Assembly: GCA_910591455.2 (NCBI GenBank)
Contig: OU342809.1
Coordinates: forward strand, 13,657,815-13,721,814
Length of the DNA stretch: 64,000 nt
Direction of reading: 5' to 3'
Source: Pholis gunnellus
Taxonomy: Eukaryota; Chordata; Actinopteri; Perciformes; Pholidae
Shown one piece after another: positions 1 through 11,507 of the stretch (position 1 is the stretch's first letter; every line of letters begins with the position of its first letter). A model generated the notes under the pieces. The model did no database searches and was not told where the DNA came from. It worked only from the letters and a program-made list of their open reading frames with translations. Made by a program: the position numbers and the translations under genes.

Positions 1-3000
1 GGAGAGTCCTTCTACTGGCACCTTAACTGCTTCGCTGCAAAAAACAAAGAAATGAAGCTATAACTAACTAGGGGCATTGCCAGGGATTGTCACCTGAACT
101 CGTAACGTAATGAACAAACTGCAGATGCTACTTTCTGCTAAATTTCACCAGAGTTGCTGCTTTCAGCTGCCCACACTGGTCATTGCCATGTAATGTAATA
201 CCATCATTACCATACCCAGCGCGTACAGCAACGCATGAATCCACTCACCTGTTACTGCCAACATACAGCTGGCTGTGACCGACCAACATCAACGGGAGTT
301 GGGCACACAGTGGCTAAGGTTTGTGCTAAGCTAATTACCCTCAGATTCCATTGTAGCATGCTTGTAGTTGCACTGTTTGTTAGTAACTTACTAATGTATT
401 GTTTTGTTAGACTGTTGATGTGCTGGATTGGTAGCAACTTCTGTTCATAGCATGCTTGTCTGACATACTGTTAGTAGTGTGGGTGCTCTGAAAGACAAAT
501 CATATAAACTTATATTTATGTTATGACTGAGACCAGAATAATCTGTATCATAAAACCAAAGAGTAATCATACACTGATCTCATCTTTTGGTGTAATTTCA
601 TAGGATAACAGGCCACCGTTTGATTGTTTTTAAAGCCGAGTGGACTCATCAGGAACTATAGAGTTATGTTGAGAACATGGGATGAGCCTTGCATGGGGAC
701 AGCAGGTTCTCTACAAGCCACCAGCTGTGAGTTAGTATATTCTTGTGATGAATTAGGCTGCTCCTGAATTATGGCGAGTAATTGTTGTTATCACATCCTG
801 TTAAATGCAACAAGCAAACAAAAAAAGAAAACGTGGCACATAAGTGCTTATGATGGCCTTTTAAATCCTTCATACAACTTGAGGAACACTCCAGAGCAAA
901 GGACCTTAAGCACAACATACCGTCTGACTGCTGGTCTGAATACTCTGGAGTCAAAGGGAGATGGGAAAGGAGGGAACAGACAGGAGGAGGGCAATATCAG
1001 AAGAAAAACAGAGAAGGTGGAGGTAAGATTGTGCGGGAAAAAGATAGATTTTTGGGAGGGGGGAGAAGAAGAGCTCTATAAAAACACTTGAAAGTACACT
1101 GGGGGAAGTGGGACACGCTACAACAATCAAGACAGAGCACTTGCGTGTGAGTGTGTCTACCTGCTGAAGACTGCCCTTTCATTTTTGGCGTCCACGGTGA
1201 GCCGAATGGTCTCCTTTCCAGCCCCGGTGGTGATGGTTTCTGTGGTGACCGTCTCGCTGGTTGAAGACTCTGTCTTTCCCTCTTCCTCATCACTGTCTGA
1301 GCTGCTGGAGGAAGAGCTGTCCGACGCTACCAGTGGAGCCTTTCTCGCCACACACACACTCCACACACACGCTGCAGAAAGCGAAGAAGAAGAAGAAGGA
1401 TGATCCGACTTTACAATGGATGTACACTCATTTCCCTGGAGAGGTCAACTCATAGAGGTAAGAGATTGAGACGCAGTAGTAAGGAGCTGCCACATGCATA
1501 TAGGTTTTAGTCATATTCAGGCCCTGTTCAGACCTGGCATTAACATGCATCTTGGGTGATCCGAACACAAGTGGACAGCTCTAAGTACAGGTGTGAATGC
1601 ACCCAAGACACATCGAAGACGCATTGAGATCCGATCACTCAGACCATATTTGGAGGTGTTCTGGGCCACATATGGTCACTTTATTTTCGCAGCGAGTACG
1701 TTAATGTGTCCAATGAACTGTTTGACTGTTTATCCTTTGACTATATTCATTCCAATAATAGAATGAAAAGTACATTCTGGTATCCCATTTGTATTTGCAA
1801 TTGTCAATTTTACATGTTAAAAAAAGTTTAAACAAATAATACAAGTCACTGCGTTAATTTGCCGAGCTGCAGCAACTTACGGTTCTGGTTCGGTTTGGTG
1901 TTGCCTGGTCCACTGAGCTCCGAGTCCACAGGAGAGCTGCATCTAGGGCCTGTTTCAGAGCTGGGGATACAAGTAACACAGATAAGTAAACAGTACAGAC
2001 AATAAACTGCAGACACAGTTTAAGGTTGAATGTGTCCCCATTATAGTGTGTATCTACTGTATGTTGATTGTGCAAAAATATATATTTTAACTATTTAACA
2101 AACAAACAAACAAAAAAACAACTGGTACGTTTAAAATGTTTAACTTCAAGCTGTAAATACATGTGGTGCTTTTCTTCAAATATATTCTCATTTAACTATT
2201 ACCACAATTTCTGCTTTTTGCCTAAATGTGTAGTTTTGTAATTACTGAAAGGGTGATGCAAACGTATTAGTAGTATTTTACCACAATAGCTTTATCAAAA
2301 CAAAGCTTTCAGATGCAATCTCTCAAATAAGCTCCTCATATTTAGACCACACTCGGACTCACCAACAGAAAGGCTGGAAGTCAGTGAACTTGGCCCATCC
2401 TTTCTCCTCCGCCTCTGTGGCAGCTGGTTTGGAGTCTGGAGTGTCCCAGGCAGAAAAGCCCACTCCTGCTGCAGGAGCCTTTGAGTTCACCTCCCCGAAG
2501 TCTGCTACCCAGCCAGTGCCTGAACGCCATGAGACACATGCTCAAACCCTGCTTCAGGCCCTTACATATGGGCAAAACCATTATGCATCACTACAGAATA
2601 CAATATCTCTCACTCTTTGATCCATCGGTCTGGCCCTGGCTTGAGAAAGGATCCAGGTCCTCTTTGAGATTCTCTCCCTCCTCGGAGTCCGAGTCTGCTG
2701 CTCTGTCAGAGGCCTCGGTGCCAGAAGCTGCCGTCCTATCACAATCTTTACTGGCTGCTGGGCTCTGGGATGATCGTGACCCACCAAATCTTGAGTCACA
2801 CAAAACATTTTTGTATGTTTGACTGAGCAAGGACAATTAATTCACATAATAATTCAAGTGTAATGCTGAAATAAAATCCAGAGCATGGATCATCAGTATT
2901 TATTGCCGTGTGTCTACCTGTTACGGGACTTGGTTTGTGCTGCAAATTTGATCTCTTTCTCCTCCCAAATGTCCTCTTCATCGTCGTCAAAGGGCTGAAT

Positions 3001-6000
3001 CTTCTCCTTGGAACAGGTCTCAAACACAGCTGTATTAACCTGCAAAGGTCAGGTGAACAGATGTGTTTAGTTTAATCAGTGTACATCAAGATTCATAATG
3101 CATCATAGCAAATGCTAGGATATGGCGAAACCGTAAACCTGAATTGTGTGGCTGTGTATCCGTACAATTCATGAATGCATCTTTAAGAATTAACAAAGAC
3201 ATCTGCAGCCCAAAAGCATTACAGAAATACAACTTTATAAAACAAATGTGTGACTATAACTCACATTGTCCTGTCCTGCATCAATGTTGATATTGATCTC
3301 TGCAATTCGGTCAAACGTTGCTCTGCCGGGAGAGTAGAAAACACTAAATTGACACACAATAACAGTAGCTCACTGTCATTCAGAGAAGAATGTCATTTCA
3401 TTTACCCAATGCTGTCGTCATGATCAGTAAACTCTTCATCATTGAAGCCAAACTGATCCACAAAGTTAGCTGTCATCTGCTGGATCTGGTAGTCTGAAAA
3501 GGCCTAAAACACACATTATAATTTGAATTAGTCTATCATCTGTGATAACAGAGTCTGTCAATATGTTGTGTGTGTGTGTGTGCCTAACTATGTCTACCTG
3601 CTGTAGTGTCAGTTCTTTCGGGAAGGGGCTCTCCATGTCATCCTCTGAGGAAGGGCGTGGGTTTCCAGTGCCAATCTGGACATGGAAAAAACACGGCAAA
3701 TGCCACGTATGAAGTTTGAGTGTGTGCGTTATTACAGACAGCTATTATATACCGTAGATGAGCATGTGTGTGTGTTTACCAGGTCTATGGTGTTCTTCCT
3801 ATTAGTCTCCGACAGGGTCTGGTCCACAAAGGTTTCCCAGCGCCCTCTGTAGTCCTCTGGCAGCTCTACATCCAAAGACACAAGAACACCAGCATTGAGA
3901 AAGCAATATTCCAGTAGACTGGCAATTGTGTATTTCTTTCACATAGGAAAGTGAGTGCACATGTCCACACTCACCTGTAATGAGACTACTAATCTGTGTG
4001 TGAACTGGGCCCTTCTCCAGGTTGTGGACTACTGTGTTGGCAATTCTGGTCAGATGTCCCATGTACCCTTTTCTCATACCACCTTCTGACCTGAACACAG
4101 AGGTACCACACACCCCATTTTAGGCAGCTGCTGCCTGTTAGCAAGAACAACATTATGCCATTAAGATCCTTACTGTATTTTATCATTCTCTTCCCAAGCC
4201 TCCAGAATCCTCTGGACAAGGTGGCAGTGCTGAAACAACTTGAAAGAGACAAAAATAGAGAGTCAATACATTGTTTTAAATCTACGTTCCAGCAGATTAA
4301 ATGTAAATGAAGCCTCTAGCTTCAAACACAAGCAGAGAAACCTACATGAGTCACCATTAGATTATGTGCAGAGTTTTCAGGGGTGGCTGAAGGTTCAGAA
4401 GGGGTATCAGTTAAAGCCTGCTCCTGTGAGGCATCCTGATGAGGATTGGATTTGTCCTGGGATCCCAAGCCAGGCTGAAGTCTCATTTCATGGGCACAGG
4501 GCCGGAGGATGGCAGCAACACAAAGCTCCACTTGGAGGTGCAGGAAGTTGTTCCATATATACTTGAAGAACAAGTCCTGAAAAAAAAGGAAGGTTTTCCG
4601 ACGGGACATTTAAAATGCATTACTTTCTCATCGTTGGGCTAAAAATGCAGCGTGTTTGCACATCTCACCAGAAGCAGGTCCATTGTATTGAGTCGGCAGA
4701 GTTCCTGTGCTACTACCGCGTGGCTAGCAGAGCTGGTATACAGCAGAGAGGCCACCAGTCTGGCTACATGCAGACGTGTGTTCCCTAATGGTTCCTCTAG
4801 CACACCCAGAGAAGTCAGCATGGGAGTCCGCTAAAAGCACACAGATGGAGGGCATAGAGGAATTTGGGGAACAAACGTTTAAAGGTTTAGCAGAGTTGTG
4901 TTATAAAGGTGCAACTACTGTATCTAAATGGCAGAGCATCAGACATCCCTTTTTAAGAAAGGGGCATGCCTGATATTTATAGTATGCTCTCACTCTCTGC
5001 AAGTGAAAGAGCTTGATGAATTGCTTTCCTTTCCATTGCTCTCCATATTGTCTGCAACTGAATATACTGGTGTGCAAGGCATCTCTGATGTTTCTATTGA
5101 TAGCCATCATTATATTCATTTATCATGAGCAGTGGTCTCATACTACAACAGCTAAAATGAAGATCCTATAGATGATTATATCTTTGTTTACATACCTTGG
5201 GTGGCTCCAGAAGTAGCTGGTGGAAATGTACCAGGTGTGGTTGGATGGCCAACAAAATGCTGCTGTTAACGGTGTAACTTCTCTCAAATCCCTGAGCATC
5301 CATTACACCATCCACCCTGATATTCAAACAGACAAAATGTATGAAAAACAGGAAACAGAACATTTAATAAATGGGCAAGAGAGATGTGACTAACTTCACC
5401 AGGAGAGAGGCCAAATGAAAAATGACATTCGGGATCCTTACATAGTATAACTAGATAGTATTATTCATAAACAGTTTAAAATTGCTTAAAACTCTCACAC
5501 TCACACAGGCCTCCTGATTTCCAGTAATGTGAGAATAACTTGAATTCCATTGATGATACAGCTCTCAGTACTTTCGGCTGAGAACATATTCTGCAGCAAC
5601 TGGTCCACACACTCCTGCCTGTGGAAACAGAACGGAGTATGTCACTGTCTCCACATCCTTGTAGAAAGAGAGCAAACGGGTTTGTGTGTGTAAATCTGTC
5701 TGACTTACGACTCCAGCACAGTCAGCAAAGGGTCAGGCTGTGAAATCTCTTGGAGCTGATTGGCCTGGTCTCTGCTCAGACGAATGATGTCGCACAAAGT
5801 CTGAGATGCATTGGACTGCCTCTGTGAGAGGAAAAGCACAAATACACACATGAACAATATGTCCTGTAAATCGTCTATTCAAGAGTCTGTGTAGTATGTT
5901 TTAGCAAAGATATTAGTCATTAATATAAAAATACTGAAATGCTCTTCTACCTCTTCATCTCTTTCAGGGTGAATGAGCTCTATGAGCCTCTGGGCCAGCT

Positions 6001-8035
6001 TCTCTTCATTCAGCCACTGTCGAGAAAATATCACATTATAAGTGCAAACAACGTCAGAGTGTAATGTGTAAAAGTATGGTGTGAATGTGGGTCCATTTGT
6101 CTCATACAATAAGTGTCTCGAGCCTCAGAGGGGGCGGCTCAACACAGCTGATAAGCCTCAGGAGCACATCCATCATGGCTGATGTGTCAATATGCTTCAG
6201 TACCAAGGAAAGGAATCCCTCCTTCTGTCGCAGGAAACTAATCACCTGAACACAACAGAGAGCAGAGGAAACAATATTGGTATCCAGATTAAAATTAAGA
6301 AAAGTACATGCGACCTTGCTTTCAAAAGTTGTACTTGGGCTTATTTTCTAAAATAGAAAAAAATATATATCGTGAGCAAGTGGGATATTGTTGCAAAAAA
6401 CAACAACATGACACAATTTTTCAGTGATTTGAGCAGCAAAATGTAACATATTGAGGCGGCATATTTAAAGGAGTAGATATTTCAAAACACCTGCACATGC
6501 AAGTACAAATGCTCTTTTAATTCTGCCCTGTTAGAGTCTATGTACAGCACAGATGTTTTAGCTTCAGGGTTGAGCCTTTTGCACACATAACCACAAACAT
6601 CACATCTCTATATAACTCCTATCCACTTGCAAGAATACATATTTACACACATAAATGTATATTAAGGTGCGCAGTGAGGATTATTCCAAACTATTACCAA
6701 AACCTTTGCACATGAAAATATCACTATAGTGGTAAGTGAGAAAATATGGGTTATTTGGTGAATTTGGTGAACGGAGTACAAGTGGCAACGATATCCACAG
6801 AACTTTCGTTAAGTCCAGCGATTAGTTTTGGAATTAAGTATCATGGACCAAAGTGATGGTCCATGTCACCAGAATAATTTCAAACCATCCCTCTGGAACA
6901 TAAATAACCATTCACAATGTCAGTTACAACCAGCTGCTCAGATAGACAGGCCAACGTCCCCACTAACAGGGTAATATCTGAACTTTGTGCACTGCTTTAT
7001 GTGTTCCAAAAGAAATACAACTTTACAACTATAATGGCTGAGAGTAGTTGTCATTGTTAGCCCCCCTCAGACTTTGTGAATTAAATCACGACAACACAAC
7101 AAACACAGATGTCCTCTTCTCATAGTTTGACCTTTGATTTAGCTGCATGCGTGTGTTTGTGTGTGTTACCTGCTCGGTCTTTCGTGTGATGAGGTTCCCA
7201 ATTGTCTTGCTAAAGAAGGATGCCAGGAGGGGGTTAAGTGGGGACGGCTGCTCCAGGAAGGCATACAGAGTTTCCAGCAGAGGCTCCTCATTACCCAGCT
7301 TATCATTGATCACTCCCACATCACACGTCAAAAGCTCACATGCTATATTTGGATATCTGTAATAAATGAAGAGAACACACCTTGCAGTAAAACTAAGCTG
7401 ACACAAAACCAAATTATAAATAACTGGAAAAAAACAGGAACAGTGTTGTCCTGATTTCCACAGACTCTTGTCCAACAGGCAATCAAGTAGTTTTACATTT
7501 ACAATGCATGATCAATGGTTTGTTTAAATAGCTGGATCAATAATTTTCACTAATCTGAGCCCAATTGAACTCTCATCTCATCTCATCAAATGGCAGGCAA
7601 GATATGATGTAGTGCAGCACCAGCAGAACACATCTTCTCCTGGATACAGTATGCTACATCAGCATATTCTGCACAACCACCTACTTGAAGCGCTTCGTCT
7701 CCTCTACACCAGTAGGGGGCTCTGTAGTAATCATTCGGACCAGGTCCTGCATGCACTGGTCTTGGCACACAAACAGGAGAAGTCTACAAATCCACAATGA
7801 TCAGAAAAGAAGCACCAGTTAGCATCCAAAGGACAGACAAATGCAATAATATCATAACATGCAGCGGATATGCAGTATATAAACGCACCAATGGACAATT
7901 TACAGACCTCCTGTTCTGGGCCTTGCACTCCTGCAACACATCTTCCTCCTCCATGAGCTCAATGAGCGTGACATCCTCCTTGTCCAGTAAAGCCTCCAGG
8001 TGAGAAGATGTGTGCAAGTCAAATTTCCAAAACAT
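1..8035 (-). CDS. ppp6r2: Protein phosphatase 6 regulatory subunit 2 (SAPS-domain protein), 3' end beyond window
   Basis: Scaffold subunit that directs the PP6 catalytic subunit and ankyrin subunits to substrates in the cytoplasm; the SAPS helical repeats bind PP6c. The start ATG (8035-8033) opens MFWKFDLHTSSHLEALL, the family N-terminus. SAPS exons then run at about 7908-8035, 7685-7790, 7171-7357, 6118-6246, 5951-6017, 5710-5822, 5513-5619, 5199-5319, 4669-4828, 4345-4577, 4175-4239 and 3975-4090, with markers such as PNIACELLTCDV, SFFSKTIGNLITRKTEQ and QELCRLNTMDLLL. The acidic tail lies at about 3866-1161. Tail motifs GPRCSSPVD (about 1900), WAKFTDFQPF (about 2370) and VCVARKAPLVASDSSSS (about 1350) point to PPP6R2 rather than R1 or R3. 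The exon at 1161-1371 ends in phase 2 at AG|GTAGAC. A strong T-rich acceptor at 35-37 leads into a last visible exon (1-34) in the same frame, so the C-terminus lies outside the window. Which teleost paralogue it is cannot be told. Confidence 0.93.
35..1160 (-). other. Last visible intron of ppp6r2
   Basis: About 1.1 kb between the ppp6r2 exons at 1161-1371 and 1-34. I see no conserved coding exon in it on either strand. The acceptor at its low end has an almost pure T tract before CAG, and a purine-rich stretch lies at about 950-1080. Confidence 0.7.
1512..1690. repeat. Probable interspersed teleost repeat (non-autonomous DNA transposon type)
   Basis: This intronic stretch starts GGCCCTGTTCAGACCTGG and continues with a run of the form 'gcatcttgggtgatccgaacacaagtggaca...aggtgtgaatgc'. 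I remember this as a recurrent fish genomic repeat. It has no coding capacity. The family assignment is from memory and the ends are approximate. Confidence 0.5.
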
Positions 8036-9990
8036 GGCTGACGTCACCGGCACACACACTTAGCTGTTGATCAAAAGAGGACGGGACATGGTGATCCGTT
8101 GAGCGTACAAGTCAATCACACTATTTTGAACTGTGTGCTGAACAATTAACAGTGTGATGTAATCTAATGCATGCTCTTACATATGGACAAGGAGCAGTAT
8201 CCTCAGTCAGATCTTGCTAAACAGCCATTTGCCTTATTGACATTGCATGGCCTGGACATCAGTCAGCATCAGCAAATTCACAGAATGAAGACACAAACAC
8301 ACCCACTTCAGTCAGACACTCAAACCCAGGAGATATTGGCATCAAGCTGGTAATGAGAAAATAAGAAACAACACATATTACAGAATCATTTCCAGGAAGA
8401 GCTACATTGCATCCTTACAGTTAGCAGAAGAATTTAAGTCAGCGTAAGTACGGTGACTAGGCTGACACTCCTCTCTGGAGGGAGCAGGAAGCAATGCATC
8501 TGTAATTGAGTTAGTGCTGCAGATCTGAGTATTGACATTACCCAGCTTGCTTTCAGAATGGCCTCACACAATTAGTTACAGGAGTAAATAATGCTATACA
8601 AAACAAATCCCCTGCAGAGATGTTACTACACATTTGCACTTTGTAGTAATATTTCTGTTACTACAAAGTGCAAATTTGAAATAAGGTGTGGTGATAATGA
8701 GAGTTGAACACTGTTTGGGGACAGATAGGAGCTGTCACCGGCCAATGCCTTGAAGGGAGGGATCTTAAACTTCCACCTCGTGACTCAAAGCAGATACAGT
8801 AAATAATCCATCTTAACAGCCTATGATTCAAGCCTTCATCCATTGGACAAAACAGTCGATTATCGTGATAAACACGCTGCATAACGTTATCCAGCGTGTT
8901 CGTCTAAATTGTGGATATAAGGACCCCCATGAAAATTGATATTTTCGGATAACGCCAAGTCAGCATTCACACAGTACAACGTGTGTAGTATATTGGCAGT
9001 GTAACATTAGGTTTTAACACAACTTGCTCATTTCCACGCACCATTAAAATTGACTGTATCACAATAACGACCTCCGAGTTCGCTGCCTAATGTGGGCATA
9101 AACAACAACAATAAACAAGGCTAAACAAACAGGTGTTTTTCGCTAAGACTAAGCCCTTCATGAATTCGTCCTTACCGCATAGCTAAATCAGAAATGTATT
9201 TTAAATGTCATACAACAGCACACGCATTATCAGCTTTAAGACGGGCCTTTCCTCTCGTCCTAACATCAGCTGGTGACAGTTAGCTATAACGCTAGCCATC
9301 AACGGATAGCATGGTATATAGCGTATATTATGGTTAATTTAGCGTCACTAATCTTATCCAGACAGCTGTCTTAACGTAATGCCAAGTCAGAGACTGTCAA
9401 CAGGAGATAAGCTACCAGTGCGTTCACAGTGTAACGACGGTGCCTTTCACTTACCTTGCATGTCGTAAACCAGCCCGCTAGCAATATCTTAATCACGTTC
9501 CTAACGTTACCAAACTATTTAAATACGGTAACGTTGCCGGGTGACAAACGATAGCTCAGATGCTAACATCGGTCAGATGTGTCAGGGCTGCGTGACGGTG
9601 TCCTTCTGATTCAGTAACCATAGCGTCACCATCCTTACGACCACACGCACAGGGTTTACGTTAGGTTACCGTTACATTGGTTTCTCCCAAAAGACAAGCG
9701 ATTATTACCATGTATCCATCTTCGTATCAGTCGTCTTTCAAAAGTTGAACGGCAAATCGGCTGAGTTTGGCTCTCAGGTCACCCGGAGGCCCATAGATGA
9801 CCGTTTGTTAGCGTGAAGAAACGGTCCTTTTCCCGGTTGCAATTTCGTTTACACTGCCGCCGCTGCACGGAGCCTGGTCTGTGTTGACCTGTATCGACAC
9901 TGTCCAAGTTATGTTTCAGCAGGCAGGCAACAACAAATCTGTCAGATTTGGAAATCAAAATGGCGGATACCTAAAAACGTAATGAAAAGT
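8036..9990 (-). other. ppp6r2: 5' non-coding part of ppp6r2 (5' UTR exon(s) and large first intron)
   Basis: No coding exon is visible here. The stretch upstream of the start ATG must hold the acceptor of the coding exon and at least one non-coding exon. From about 9050 upward CpG dinucleotides become frequent, as expected near a promoter, so the transcription start is probably around 9.4-9.99 kb. It also contains a perfect hairpin at 8632-8675. Confidence 0.5.
8632..8675. repeat. Perfect 18-bp inverted repeat with 8-nt loop
   Basis: Arm 8632-8649 (ATTTGCACTTTGTAGTAA) and arm 8658-8675 are exact reverse complements around the loop TATTTCTG. The sequence shows the palindrome directly. It lies in non-coding DNA just upstream of the ppp6r2 coding start, and its function is unknown. 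Confidence 0.9.
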
Positions 9991-11507
9991 TCAACTGTCC
10001 ATCAAGAGTGTAAACACAAGACCTACTCCGTGTTCATTTGCGGTCACCCTGAAAAATTGCTCTCAGGAGCTGGTTGATACTGCAGCAAAATAGTCCGATT
10101 TATAACTCAAATTGTGGCAAGGAAGTTGCAATGAGATGAACATATAATAAAAACATTTCACTATTACAATAAATTGCTTTGGTCTCTGGCCATGCCATGG
10201 ACACCTGGCAGTGTTTAGGGACTGTACCTCACTTTCTGACCTCAGAGTTTTTGCTGTAAAGCCTAGGAATGTTGAATATTTACACATTTACTTGCAACGT
10301 GGACAAAACCAGGCAGATAATGAAAATGTGCAACTCAAGTAAGCTTTAAATGAAGCCCTAGAAAAATATATACCTAAAGAAAAATGCTGTCCATCACCTG
10401 GTGTACAGAGGATCCCCTGTGAAGTGACTCTGATCCCCCATGCTGACCTTGTGTCCAGTTACAGGTCTGCACATCTATTATTTTACCATATGTGCATCTG
10501 CAGTATCACTGTGGAGCTGTACATAATATTAGATGTAATGCTAAGAATCCCTTCCAGGCAAAATAAAACCCCAAAACAAATCAGAGTTCAGGTGTATATA
10601 TATATCCATCTATGTCTCTAGTCAATGGCGGAAGAAGTATTCAGATAAGTAAAAATAAGCAATCCCACAATGTTGAAATACTCAAGAGCAATCAAAAGAA
10701 GAATATTTAAATATTTAAAACATCTGCTGCAGTATAACCATCTAAACATTGGCTTTGACAGCTTTTAAATAACAACTAGTGACTTCTATTCACCCCAGGG
10801 TAAGGTTGCTATATACATAGAATGTATATAAGAAGCTATATTAACTAGTAATTAGAAATTGCAAGCAGAAAACAGGGGCTTTATGGTCTTGATCATAGAA
10901 GGGGTTGTGATGTACATTATGAGATTGACTGACACCAGATATAACATAAATTAGGTCACAATTTTCTGTGCACAATGCTGCTTTTCTCCAACGCCAAGAT
11001 TTGGGGATATATTAAAAAAATTAAATTCAGTCATAGGGGATGTTTAAACTTCAGACAGTGTAGTGTAACCTTCCCTCTCTCCCACTATCCCACATTATCT
11101 AGATGCAAATGCAATTTCTGGTGGTCACATTCGAATACATGCTTTTAGTATGTGTTTTTCTGTTTCTAATTCAGTCTAAAAGTAAATTTGCAGCCATTTC
11201 CACCTCATGTAGACACTCGCTTCCGGGCATAAAGCGTTAATATCAGTAATAATATAACCTGCCTAATTGTAAACGTACCACTTTGTCAATTACTTAAGAA
11301 GATAAAAGCACTCTCCACGTAATAACATAAGCCCCGTTACTGTTTTGGGGGGATAACATGGATGCTGTTTGGTGACATCTGTTTCCGAGTGGGTGTTTTT
11401 GTCGTAGTATCTGGCAACCCTGAACAGCCCCAGCCGGTGATTCTTGCGTCGGCTCCTCTCTCAGCTGAACCTCCGCAGAAGGTCTCTCTGTATAGCCGGT
11501 TAGCATC
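9400..11507. promoter_or_regulatory. Head-to-head intergenic region between ppp6r2 and dnaja2
   Basis: ppp6r2 (minus) and dnaja2 (plus) are transcribed away from each other. Their 5' ends lie within roughly 1.5-2 kb, so the stretch should hold both promoters. CpG-containing sequence is denser at 9050-9990 and 11390-11520. The middle (10100-11250) is AT-rich with one repeat fragment and no gene. I did not find a convincing TATA box or heat-shock element by eye. Confidence 0.5.
10624..10705 (+). repeat. Fragment of a common teleost interspersed repeat
   Basis: The segment reads as a diverged copy of the very common fish motif 'gtggaagaagtactcagat...aagtaaaagta...ccacaatgt...aaatactc'. It is recognised from memory of the family. 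It is short, non-coding, and lies between ppp6r2 and dnaja2. Confidence 0.5.

Noticed and set aside
1..63. Plus-strand frame GESFYWHLNCFAAKN... ending in TAA, as a possible terminal exon
   Set aside because: There is no acceptor in view. The minus strand offers a strong acceptor at 35-37 that continues ppp6r2 in the correct phase, which explains the sequence better.
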